DNA of 6,112 nucleotides from Fusobacterium sp. (GCA_030527385.1 JAUNAY010000074.1:1-6112); one strand, 5' to 3'. Positions 1 to 5,928 are shown, numbered from the stretch's first letter. Notes: generated from the letters alone by a model not told the origin. A program made the numbers and translations.

Positions 1-22
1 TGTTTTAGATGAGTTTATATAA
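1..22 (+). CDS. possible 3' end of an upstream gene (partial)
   Basis: In the frame starting at base 2 the sequence reads V-L-D-E-F-I followed by a TAA stop at 20-22. The other two + frames hit stops sooner. The stop sits directly against the yggS Shine-Dalgarno site (AAGGGAG, 21-27), the same tight packing seen between the later genes of this operon, so a co-transcribed upstream gene is plausible. Only six codons are visible. No family can be named, and a non-coding leader is equally possible. Confidence 0.3.
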
Positions 23-34
23 GGGAGCATAAAG

Positions 35-712
35 ATGAGTGATATAGCAAAAAATATATATGAAATAGAAGAAGATATAAAAAAACACTCGTCAAATCCA
101 GAAAAAGTAAAGTTTATAGGTGTTACTAAATATGTTGGAATAGATGAGATGCTAGAAGTTGCTAGATGTGGTGTAAAAGTTTTTGGTGAAAATAAAGCTC
201 AAGTAATTAAAGAAAAACAGGAAAAATTCAAAGAGTTGGGAATAAATGATATAGAGTGGCACTTTATAGGAAATCTTCAAAAAAATAAAGTTAAATATAT
301 AGCTGAATATGTTAATTTGATTCATTCAGTAAATAAATTATCTTTAGCACAAGAGATAGATAAAAGAGCAGAACAAAATAATAGAAAAATAGATGTTCTT
401 TTAGAGATAAATATAGCTGGAGAAGAGAGTAAAGAGGGATATAATTTAGAAGAATTATATCAAGAGTTGCCAGAAATAATGAAATTAAAAAATATAAATA
501 TAAAGGGTTTAATGACTATGGCACCTTTTTCAGATGATGAAACTCTTGTAAGAGGAGTATTTAAAAAATTAAGGGAAATAAAAGAGGAATTAAACGAGAA
601 ATATTTTAATGGACGTTTGACAGAACTTTCGATGGGTATGACAAATGATTATAAAATAGCTTTAGAAGAGGGAGCTACACTAGTAAGAATAGGAAGAAAA
701 ATATTTCAATAG
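35..712 (+). CDS. yggS: YggS/YlmE/PROSC family pyridoxal-phosphate homeostasis protein
   Basis: This is a cytosolic PLP-binding protein of the alanine-racemase N-terminal TIM-barrel fold. The family has no established catalytic activity and is thought to buffer and deliver PLP, with effects on amino acid and keto acid balance. It has 225 residues, close to E. coli YggS (234), so it is full length. Visible family motifs in order: GVTK (29-32) with Lys32 as the expected PLP Schiff-base lysine, FGENK (50-54), HFIGNLQKNK (76-85), HSVN (97-100), GLMTMAP (158-164), and the C-terminal phosphate-binding stretch LSMGMTND (198-205) then VRIGRKIF (217-224). The start is set by AAGGGAG seven bases upstream of the ATG. 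The stop overlaps the Shine-Dalgarno site of sepF, so the two are translationally close. The pairing with sepF matches ylmE-ylmF of Firmicutes, where the genes are adjacent in division clusters. Family assignment is very secure; physiological role is by homology only. Confidence 0.96.
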   Translation: MSDIAKNIYEIEEDIKKHSSNPEKVKFIGVTKYVGIDEMLEVARCGVKVFGENKAQVIKEKQEKFKELGINDIEWHFIGNLQKNKVKYIAEYVNLIHSVNKLSLAQEIDKRAEQNNRKIDVLLEINIAGEESKEGYNLEELYQELPEIMKLKNINIKGLMTMAPFSDDETLVRGVFKKLREIKEELNEKYFNGRLTELSMGMTNDYKIALEEGATLVRIGRKIFQ

Positions 713-716
713 GAGG
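711..716 (+). promoter_or_regulatory. sepF ribosome binding site inside the yggS stop
   Basis: A perfect AGGAGG begins on the second base of the yggS TAG stop (710-712) and lies five bases before the sepF ATG at 722. It fixes the sepF start over the in-frame ATG codons at positions 8 and 10 of the protein, and suggests that translation of the two genes is linked. Confidence 0.85.
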
Positions 717-721
717 CAAAA

Positions 722-1249
722 ATGAAAAAGAAAAATAGTGGAATGAAAATGTTTCAAGAGATAAAAGAACTTTTAGGAATTGATAATCCAGAAGCTGGAG
801 GAATAGATGAACTTGATGAGTTAGATGGATTAGAAGATACAGGAATAATAGAAGTAAATGCAGGAAAAGAAAATGATATTCCAGTACAGAAAGAAACAGT
901 AGCACCATCAAGAAATAATAATGTTTCAAGCTTAGAGTCTGAAATAAATCTTGGTGGAACTTGTCAAACAATATTTGTAGATCCAAAGACTTTCGCTGAT
1001 TGTAAAAAAATTGCAACATATATTAAAAATGATAAAATGGTAACTTTAAATCTTGAATACTTAGATACTGCTACTGCACAAAGACTTATGGACTTTTTGG
1101 CTGGAGCAATGAGCATAAAGGGAGCTACCTTTACAGAAATAACTAAGAAAGTATATACAGCTGTACCTAAGAGTATGAAAGTATACTATGAAGGAAAAAA
1201 GGATAATAGAGGAAGAACAATTTTAGATCTTGGAAGAGAGGAAAGATAG
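722..1249 (+). CDS. sepF: cell division protein SepF (YlmF family)
   Basis: SepF binds FtsZ and tethers its filaments to the cytoplasmic membrane at the division septum. The protein has 175 residues, somewhat longer than B. subtilis SepF (about 150). Residues 1-20 are Lys-rich and include a short amphipathic stretch (MKMFQEIKELLGI, 8-20) suited to membrane anchoring. Residues 21-80 are an acidic, low-complexity linker with repeated LDEL/LDGL units. The conserved SepF domain spans about 82-157: TIFVDPKTFADCKKIATYIK, then MVTLNLEYLD, then RLMDFLAGAM (121-130), whose Gly128 lies where the family has the dimer-interface glycine, then VYTAVP (144-149). A charged tail of about 18 residues (DNRGRTILDLGREER at its end) follows and is longer than usual. 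The gene lies nine bases after yggS, and its stop overlaps the next start by one base. Family call is secure. Membrane binding and FtsZ binding are inferred from the family. Confidence 0.92.
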   Translation: MKKKNSGMKMFQEIKELLGIDNPEAGGIDELDELDGLEDTGIIEVNAGKENDIPVQKETVAPSRNNNVSSLESEINLGGTCQTIFVDPKTFADCKKIATYIKNDKMVTLNLEYLDTATAQRLMDFLAGAMSIKGATFTEITKKVYTAVPKSMKVYYEGKKDNRGRTILDLGREER

Positions 1250-2253
1250 TGGATAAAAAAATAAAAGCATTAGCACTTTTTTCTGGTGGATTAGATAGTG
1301 CTTTAGCTGTTAAAGTTGTAAAAGATCAAGGAATTGAAGTTATAGGTTTAAACTTTGTTTCACATTTCTTTGGTGGAAAAAATGAAAAAGCTGAAAGTAT
1401 GGCAGAACAATTAGGAATTAAGTTGGAGTATATAGACTTTAAAAAGAGACATACTGATATGATGCAAAATCCTGTATATGGAAGAGGAAAAAATATGAAT
1501 CCGTGTATAGATTGTCATTCATTGATGTTTAAAATTGCAGGAGAACTTTTAGAAAAATATGATGCTCAGTTTGTAATATCTGGAGAAGTTTTAGGACAAA
1601 GACCGATGTCACAAAACTCAGCAGCATTGGAAAAAGTAAAAGCTTTGTCTGGAATGGACGACTTAATATTAAGACCATTATCAGCAAAATTATTACCTCC
1701 TAGTAAGGCAGAAATTGAAGGTTGGATAGATAGAGAAAAATTATTAGATATTCAAGGAAGAAGTAGAGCTAAGCAAATGGAGCTTACAGAAAAATATGGA
1801 CTTGTAGAATATCCAACTCCAGGTGGAGGTTGCCTATTGACAGATCCAGCATATTCTGATAGACTAGAGATAATAGAAAAAGATGGATTGATGAATGAGG
1901 AACATTCGTATTTATTTCATCTTATAAAGAAAACAAGGTTTTACAGATTAGGAGAGAAAAAATATCTGTTTATAGGAAGAGATGAAGAAGGTAATAGTAG
2001 GATAGAAGAATATAGAGAAAAAGGAACTCTTCACGTAGCAGGATATAAAGTAGGTGGACCTCGTATTTTAGGATATGGAAACTTTACAGATGAAGATAAA
2101 AAATTTGTGGCTGAATTGTTTTCAAGATATTCTAAAGTAAAAGGTAAAAGTGAGATAGAAGTTAGAGTAAATAATCAAATAGTAAAAGTAGAACCAGTAG
2201 ATATCGAAGAGATAGAAAAGAAGATAAAAGAGTATCAAATTGTAGCACAGTAG
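1249..2253 (+). CDS. PP-loop (MnmA/ThiI-like) tRNA thiolation-type protein with C-terminal NFACT-R-like domain
   Basis: This 334-residue protein probably activates an RNA base with ATP and transfers sulfur to it. The N-terminal half is a PP-loop ATP pyrophosphatase: SGGLDSAL (12-19) is the adenylation motif. NPCIDCH (84-90) with Cys86 and Cys89 and GGGCLLTDP (192-200) with Cys195 resemble the paired-cysteine sites of MnmA-type thiolases; SGEVLGQRPMS (111-121) and LRPLSAKLLPPS (141-152) also fit this group. Residues about 225-330 do not look like the MnmA C-terminus. Instead, FIGRDEEGNSRI (241-252), LHVAGYKVGGPRILGYG (261-277) and the FVAELFSRYSKVKG stretch (287-300) resemble the NFACT-R RNA-binding domain, which is known in fusion with ThiI-like PP-loop proteins. 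The start is GTG, the first base of which is the last base of the sepF TAG stop (TAGTG), with GAGAGG seven bases upstream. Similar proteins are often labelled tRNA 2-thiouridine or 4-thiouridine synthases, but the target base is not known from sequence. PP-loop call is secure; NFACT-R moderately so. Confidence 0.85.
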   Translation: MDKKIKALALFSGGLDSALAVKVVKDQGIEVIGLNFVSHFFGGKNEKAESMAEQLGIKLEYIDFKKRHTDMMQNPVYGRGKNMNPCIDCHSLMFKIAGELLEKYDAQFVISGEVLGQRPMSQNSAALEKVKALSGMDDLILRPLSAKLLPPSKAEIEGWIDREKLLDIQGRSRAKQMELTEKYGLVEYPTPGGGCLLTDPAYSDRLEIIEKDGLMNEEHSYLFHLIKKTRFYRLGEKKYLFIGRDEEGNSRIEEYREKGTLHVAGYKVGGPRILGYGNFTDEDKKFVAELFSRYSKVKGKSEIEVRVNNQIVKVEPVDIEEIEKKIKEYQIVAQ

Positions 2254-2287
2254 GATAGTAGGGTAATAAGAATAAAATAGAACTGTT

Positions 2288-2362
2288 AAGAGTCTAAGTT
2301 TAATTACTTGTCTATTCATTATTGTAATATAGAAAAAAGTAATTAAATAAGGGCTCTTTTTT
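2288..2362 (+). terminator. long intrinsic terminator-like hairpin upstream of alsT
   Basis: AAGAGTCT (2288-2295) pairs with GGGCTCTT (2351-2358) including two G-U pairs. TTTAATTACTT (2299-2309) pairs perfectly with AAGTAATTAAA (2337-2347), and TCTAT (2311-2315) pairs with ATAGA (2329-2333). Small internal loops (aag/taa and a 1x3 loop) separate the three helices. Six T residues run from 2357 to 2362. It lies 34 bases after the thiolase stop, so it can terminate the yggS-sepF operon. It also ends only 27 bases before the alsT ATG, so unless the alsT promoter overlaps the hairpin, transcripts entering alsT must pass through it. Confidence 0.75.
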
Positions 2363-2368
2363 AATTAC
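2339..2368 (+). promoter_or_regulatory. possible alternative (anti-terminator) hairpin before alsT
   Basis: GTAATTAAA (2339-2347), which forms the right arm of the central terminator helix, is also perfectly complementary to TTTAATTAC at 2360-2368. That 9-mer is an exact copy of the left arm at 2299-2307. The alternative hairpin has a 12-base loop and would consume the terminator arm and part of the T-tract, so the two folds exclude each other. The helix is almost all A-T pairs and could be chance in such an AT-rich region. No known riboswitch or T-box consensus, and no convincing leader peptide, is visible in 2254-2389. Confidence 0.35.
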
Positions 2369-2389
2369 AAAAAATCAGGAGGCAGAAAG

Positions 2390-3763
2390 ATGAATCATTT
2401 CGAAAACTTAGTTAATCAAATCAACAATGTAATGTGGAACAAAAACCTATTAGTAGTACTATTGGTTATAAGTGGGATATATTTTACATTGAGAACAAGA
2501 GGAGTACAGTTTAGACTTTTTGGACATATGGTAAAGTTAATAACTGAAAAAACAAAAGCAAATCAAGGGGGAGTAAGTTCGTTTCAAGCATTTTGTATTT
2601 CAACAGCATCAAGAGTTGGAGTAGGAAATCTAGCAGGAGTTGTAGCAGCAGTATCAGTAGGTGGACCAGGATCAGTATTTTGGATGTGGGTAGTGGCACT
2701 TTTAAGTTCTGGAACAGCTTTTGTAGAAGCAACAATAGCAATTTTATATAGAGAAAAAGATCCACACGGTGGATACAAAGGTGGAGCACCTTACTTTATT
2801 GAAAAGGGATTAAAAATGAAATGGTTAGGAGTATTGTTTGTAATATTTGCTTTAGTATGTTGGGCAGGAGTGTTCCAAATAATTTCTAACTCAGTAACAG
2901 AGTCATTTTCAACAGCTTTTAATATTGAACCAAGAAAAACATCTATTGTTTTAGTAATATTAGCAACACTTGTTTTATTTGGAAAAAGAGATAAAATAGT
3001 AAAAGTTTTAGATAAAATGGTTCCTTTGATGTCTATAATCTATTTAGGTGTAGTAATCTTTATTATAGTAAAAAATATTGCATACTTACCAGATATGTTT
3101 ACAAATATATTTAATCACGCTTTTGGAGTTAAACAATTTTTAGGTGGAACTTTTGGAAGTGTAATTATGGAAGGAGTAAAAAGAGGACTTTTCTCAAATG
3201 AAGCAGGATCTGGATCAGCTCCGTGTGCAGCAGCAGCAGCAGAGATAGAACACCCAGTAAAACAAGGACTTGTTCAAGCCTTAGGGGTATTTGTAGATAC
3301 TATCTTAATATGTAGTGCAACAGCTTTTGTAATATTATTATCACACGGAAAAATTCAAGAGGGATTACAAGGAATGACATTGTTACAAGAGGCGTTTAGA
3401 TATCACGTTGGAGATTGGGGAGTTATTTTTACAGCTGTAATTTTATTCCTATTCTCATTTAGTACAATGCTTGGAATAAGTTTCTATGCAAAACCAAACT
3501 TAGCTTTTTTATGTGATAAACTTTGGTTACAAGAAGCATTTAAAGTATTTACTTTGGTTATGTTATATATTGGAGGAGTAAGACAAAATTTTTTAGTATG
3601 GAACCTTGCTGATTTAGGGCTTGGACTTATGACAATTGTAAACCTAATAGGAGTATACCCATTAACTTCAAGAGCAGTAGAGGCTTTAAAAGAGTATGAA
3701 GAAAAATTTATCTGTAAAACATCAAAGAATATAAACAAAATTATGGAAAAAAATCAAATTTGA
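2390..3763 (+). CDS. alsT: AGCS-family sodium:alanine/glycine symporter (AlsT-like)
   Basis: This inner-membrane secondary transporter should bring small neutral amino acids (alanine or glycine in characterised members) into the cell with sodium. It has 457 residues, a normal length for the family, with about ten hydrophobic spans between residue 19 and 430. Family hallmarks: VGVGNLAGV (76-84), GGPGSVFWMW (91-100), the PHGGYKGGAPYFIEKGL segment (125-141), EGVKRGLFSNEAGSGSAP (261-278) followed by five alanines (280-284), and HPVKQGLVQALGVFVDT (288-304). AGGAGG at 2377-2382 sits seven bases before the ATG and fixes the start. The segment LGISFYAKPNLAF (361-373) differs from the LGWxYYGE-type sequence I associate with many AlsT proteins, so substrate preference may differ. 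The C-terminal tail is lysine-rich and presumably cytoplasmic. A hairpin precedes the gene; proB follows 40 bases later without a strong terminator between. Family is secure, substrate is inferred. Confidence 0.93.
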   Translation: MNHFENLVNQINNVMWNKNLLVVLLVISGIYFTLRTRGVQFRLFGHMVKLITEKTKANQGGVSSFQAFCISTASRVGVGNLAGVVAAVSVGGPGSVFWMWVVALLSSGTAFVEATIAILYREKDPHGGYKGGAPYFIEKGLKMKWLGVLFVIFALVCWAGVFQIISNSVTESFSTAFNIEPRKTSIVLVILATLVLFGKRDKIVKVLDKMVPLMSIIYLGVVIFIIVKNIAYLPDMFTNIFNHAFGVKQFLGGTFGSVIMEGVKRGLFSNEAGSGSAPCAAAAAEIEHPVKQGLVQALGVFVDTILICSATAFVILLSHGKIQEGLQGMTLLQEAFRYHVGDWGVIFTAVILFLFSFSTMLGISFYAKPNLAFLCDKLWLQEAFKVFTLVMLYIGGVRQNFLVWNLADLGLGLMTIVNLIGVYPLTSRAVEALKEYEEKFICKTSKNINKIMEKNQI

Positions 3764-3793
3764 TGTATAATATTTATTATATAAATAAATTTG
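3755..3793 (+). repeat. nested AT-rich inverted repeats between alsT and proB
   Basis: CAAATTT (3755-3761) and AAATTTG (3787-3793) form a perfect 7-base inverted repeat that spans the alsT stop, the probable proB -10 element and the edge of the proB Shine-Dalgarno site. Inside it lies a second palindrome, TATAATA-tt-TATTATA (3766-3781). There is no G+C-rich stem and no T-tract, so this does not look like a good terminator. It could be an operator or simply AT-rich sequence. Confidence 0.4.
3766..3771 (+). promoter_or_regulatory. probable proB -10 element
   Basis: A perfect TATAAT follows directly after the alsT stop codon and would start transcription near 3778, giving a leader of about 26 bases before the proB ATG at 3804. 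No good -35 hexamer is present: the best candidate is TTATGG at 3741-3746 with a long 19-base spacer. Transcription from this site would make proBA independent of alsT, but read-through from alsT is also possible because no clear terminator separates them. Confidence 0.5.
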
Positions 3794-3803
3794 AGGTGAA
3801 GCA

Positions 3804-4610
3804 ATGAAAGAAAATATATATGAGAGAATAAAAGGTTCTAAAAGAATAGTTATTAAAGTTGGAACTTCAACTCTTACATATGAAAATGGAAATTTGAATT
3901 TAGGGCTTTTAAATAAATTAGCTTGGTGTTTGAGTGATTTAAGAAATCAAGGTAGAGATGTGATTCTTGTAACTTCTGGAGCTATTGGAGTAGGATCAAA
4001 AAAATTAAATTTTACAACAAGACCGAAAGAAACAAGAGAAAAACAAGCGGCAGCAGCAGTTGGACAAGCAGAACTTATGCATATTTATCAAAACTTTTTT
4101 GGAGAGTATAGTCAAAGAGTTGCTCAAATACTTTTAACAAAAGATGATTTTAAAGAGGGAGAAAGAAAAAATAATACAACTAATACTTTAGAAACTCTTT
4201 TAAGTTTTGGAGTTATTCCTATTATAAATGCCAATGATACAATATCTACTTTTGAGATTGAATTTAGTGATAATGATAGACTTTCAGCAAGTGTTGCATC
4301 TTTAATAGGTGCAGATCTTCTAATAATTTTAACTGATATTGATGCACTATATGATTCTAATCCGAAAACTCACCCAGAAGCTAAAAGAATATCATACGTT
4401 GAAAAAGTTACAGATGATATTATGGAAATGGGAGGAGAAAAGGGAAGTGAGTTTAGTGTGGGAGGAATGGAAACAAAACTTCTTGCAGCTAGAGAGTGCT
4501 ATGATGGTAAAGTTATTATGGGAATTTTAGATGGTTCAGATCCATTACTAATAGAAAAATTAATTTCTGGTGAAGATATTGGAACTGTTTTTGATTGTAT
4601 GGAGGATTAA
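3804..4610 (+). CDS. proB: glutamate 5-kinase, short form without PUA domain
   Basis: ProB phosphorylates the gamma-carboxylate of glutamate with ATP, the first step of proline synthesis, and hands the unstable product to ProA. The 268 residues cover only the amino-acid-kinase domain: VIKVGTSTL (16-24) for ATP phosphate binding, VTSGAIGVG (56-64), KQAAAAVGQAELM (80-92), INANDTIS (141-148), FSDNDRLSASVASL (154-167), LTDIDALYDSNP (176-187), GGMETKLLAA (220-229) and the closing IGTVF (259-263). The protein ends five residues later, whereas the E. coli enzyme (367 residues) continues into a C-terminal PUA domain. Since the stop is followed at once by proA with its own ribosome binding site, this is a natural short form and not a truncation. 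The start is supported by GAGGTGA at 3793-3799, four bases before the ATG. Proline feedback inhibition resides in the kinase domain in E. coli and may remain, but that is inference. Confidence 0.95.
   Translation: MKENIYERIKGSKRIVIKVGTSTLTYENGNLNLGLLNKLAWCLSDLRNQGRDVILVTSGAIGVGSKKLNFTTRPKETREKQAAAAVGQAELMHIYQNFFGEYSQRVAQILLTKDDFKEGERKNNTTNTLETLLSFGVIPIINANDTISTFEIEFSDNDRLSASVASLIGADLLIILTDIDALYDSNPKTHPEAKRISYVEKVTDDIMEMGGEKGSEFSVGGMETKLLAARECYDGKVIMGILDGSDPLLIEKLISGEDIGTVFDCMED
4601..4605 (+). promoter_or_regulatory. proA ribosome binding site within the proB 3' end
   Basis: GGAGG lies in the last codons of proB and is seven bases from the ATG at 4613. This selects ATG 4613 as the proA start over the in-frame TTG at 4595, which lies upstream of this site and would add six residues (reading YGGLI after the initiator) that do not resemble a ProA N-terminus. 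Confidence 0.8.
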
Positions 4611-4612
4611 TT

Positions 4613-5857
4613 ATGGAGATAAAAGTAATAGGAGAATCTGCTAAAAAAGCGTCTATAAAGATAGCTCAACTTTCAACAGAAGAAAAAAATAAAGTTCTTT
4701 TAAAATCAGCTGATGCTCTTTTAGAAAATAGAGATAGTATTTTAAATATCAATAAAAAAGATGTAGAAAATGCAGTGATAAATGGAGTTAAACAAGCTTT
4801 TATTGATAGACTTACACTTACAGAAAAAAGATTGGAAGATATGGCTAACGGATTAAGAGAAATTGCTTCTCTTAATGATCCAGTTGGTGAGTATGTGTAT
4901 GGAAAGACTCTTCCAAATGGTTTAATAATTCAGCAAAAAAGAGTTCCTTTAGGAGTTGTAGCTATAATATTTGAATCTCGTCCTAATGTAACAGCTGACG
5001 CTTTTGGACTTTGTTTAAAAAGTGGAAATGTAGTTATCCTTAGAGGTGGAAAAGAGGCAATACAAACTAATATAGCCATAGTTGATATATTTAGAAAAGT
5101 TTTAAAAGAGTGTAATCTTCCAGAAGATGCAGTACAAGTGGTAAAAGATACTAGTCACGAAAAAGCTGGAGAGTTGATGAAAGCAAATCAATATGTAGAT
5201 GTACTTATTCCAAGAGGAAGTGCAAGACTTATCAATACAGTTATAAATAATAGCACAATTCCTTGTATTCAAACTGGGATAGGAAATTGTCATATTTATG
5301 TAGATAAAAGTGGAGATTTAAAGAAAGCATTAAATATAATAATAAATGCTAAAACCCAAAGACCAGGAGTATGTAATGCAGTTGAAACACTTCTTATCAA
5401 TAAAGATATAGCTGAAGAGTTTTTACCTACTTTAGGAAAGGAGCTTTTAGCAAGAAATGTAGAAATAAGAGGAGATGAAATAGTTAATAGATTGATTCCT
5501 CAATCTAAAATAGCCACTGAAGAGGATTGGGCAACTGAATATGAAGACTATATTGTGGCTATAAAAACTGTTAATAATCTTGATGAAGTTATTGAACATA
5601 TAGGAAAATATGGAACTAAACATTCAGAATGTATTGTAACAGAAGATTATTCTAATGCTCAAAGATTTTTAAATGAGATTGATGCAGCTGCTGTTTATGT
5701 AAATGCTTCAACAAGATTTACAGATGGTGGGCAATTTGGTTTTGGGGCAGAGATAGGAATAAGTACACAAAAACTTCACGCTAGAGGACCTATGGGACTT
5801 AAAGAGTTAACAACTACTAAGTATGTAATTTTTGGTAATGGACAAGTTAGAAAATAA
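4613..5857 (+). CDS. proA: gamma-glutamyl phosphate reductase (glutamate-5-semialdehyde dehydrogenase)
   Basis: ProA reduces gamma-glutamyl phosphate with NADPH to glutamate 5-semialdehyde, which cyclises to pyrroline-5-carboxylate, the substrate of ProC. From ATG 4613 the protein has 414 residues, matching the usual length (E. coli 417). Aldehyde-dehydrogenase-fold landmarks: VPLGVVAIIFESRPNV (111-126) and LKSGNVVILRGGKEA (135-149) in the cofactor-binding domain, LIPRGSARLI (198-207), the catalytic-site motif QRPGVCNAVETLL (249-261) with Cys254 as the expected nucleophile, and the C-terminal FGFGAEIGIST (375-385) and LHARGPMGL (388-396). It begins two bases after the proB stop, so kinase and reductase are made together, in line with the need to pass on a labile intermediate. 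A terminator follows the stop. No key residue is missing. Confidence 0.97.
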   Translation: MEIKVIGESAKKASIKIAQLSTEEKNKVLLKSADALLENRDSILNINKKDVENAVINGVKQAFIDRLTLTEKRLEDMANGLREIASLNDPVGEYVYGKTLPNGLIIQQKRVPLGVVAIIFESRPNVTADAFGLCLKSGNVVILRGGKEAIQTNIAIVDIFRKVLKECNLPEDAVQVVKDTSHEKAGELMKANQYVDVLIPRGSARLINTVINNSTIPCIQTGIGNCHIYVDKSGDLKKALNIIINAKTQRPGVCNAVETLLINKDIAEEFLPTLGKELLARNVEIRGDEIVNRLIPQSKIATEEDWATEYEDYIVAIKTVNNLDEVIEHIGKYGTKHSECIVTEDYSNAQRFLNEIDAAAVYVNASTRFTDGGQFGFGAEIGISTQKLHARGPMGLKELTTTKYVIFGNGQVRK

Positions 5858-5867
5858 AATATGATAT

Positions 5868-5910
5868 AAAGAGAGTATTAGATAGCAAATATATATCAAT
5901 ACTCTTTTTT
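5868..5910 (+). terminator. intrinsic terminator of the proBA operon
   Basis: AGAGTATT (5872-5879) pairs perfectly with AATACTCT (5898-5905). The stem continues inward after one bulged A with GATA (5881-5884) to TATC (5894-5897), leaving a 9-base loop. It extends outward through a G-U and three A-U pairs with the T-tract. Six T residues (5905-5910) follow. It starts 11 bases after the proA stop and separates proBA from rfbA. Confidence 0.88.
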
Positions 5911-5911
5911 A

Positions 5912-5920
5912 TGTTATAAT
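5912..5920 (+). promoter_or_regulatory. extended -10 promoter for rfbA
   Basis: TGTTATAAT matches the extended -10 consensus (TG-n-TATAAT), with the hexamer at 5915-5920. The T-tract of the proBA terminator ends two bases before it. No TTGACA-like -35 is present at the expected distance, which falls inside the terminator hairpin (about 5890-5898); the TG extension may compensate. Expected transcription start is about 5926-5928, giving a very short leader of about 14 bases that holds little more than the ribosome binding site. Confidence 0.6.
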
Positions 5921-5928
5921 ATAAATAT

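Noticed and set aside
675..1019. Open frame of 114 codons on the minus strand across the end of yggS and the front of sepF
   Set aside because: It is antisense to two well-supported genes; its Leu/Phe-rich composition is what results from reading purine-rich AT-rich coding sequence backwards, and it matches no family I recognise.
2254..2389. Glycine riboswitch, T-box or leader peptide before alsT
   Set aside because: No conserved riboswitch core or T-box AGGGTGG-like sequence is visible. There is no ATG between 2254 and 2389, and the only TTG-started frame (2308) is 12 codons long without a ribosome binding site.
2511..2789. Overlapping minus-strand open frames inside the alsT-like gene
   Set aside because: They are antisense to conserved AGCS motifs, have no ribosome binding site that stands out, and show the same low-complexity composition as other reverse readings.
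3227..3241. Five tandem GCA triplets, a possible phase-variable microsatellite
   Set aside because: They encode an alanine run that belongs to the conserved AGCS motif after GSAPC. In-frame triplet changes would not switch the gene off, and the run is short.
4339..4530. Second + strand open frame of 63 codons within proB
   Set aside because: It lies in another frame of a gene with continuous conserved ProB motifs, and its translated sequence is unlike any known protein.
4595..4612. TTG at 4595 as an alternative proA start
   Set aside because: It would start upstream of the GGAGG at 4601-4605, adds six non-family residues, and the ATG at 4613 gives the expected length and spacing.
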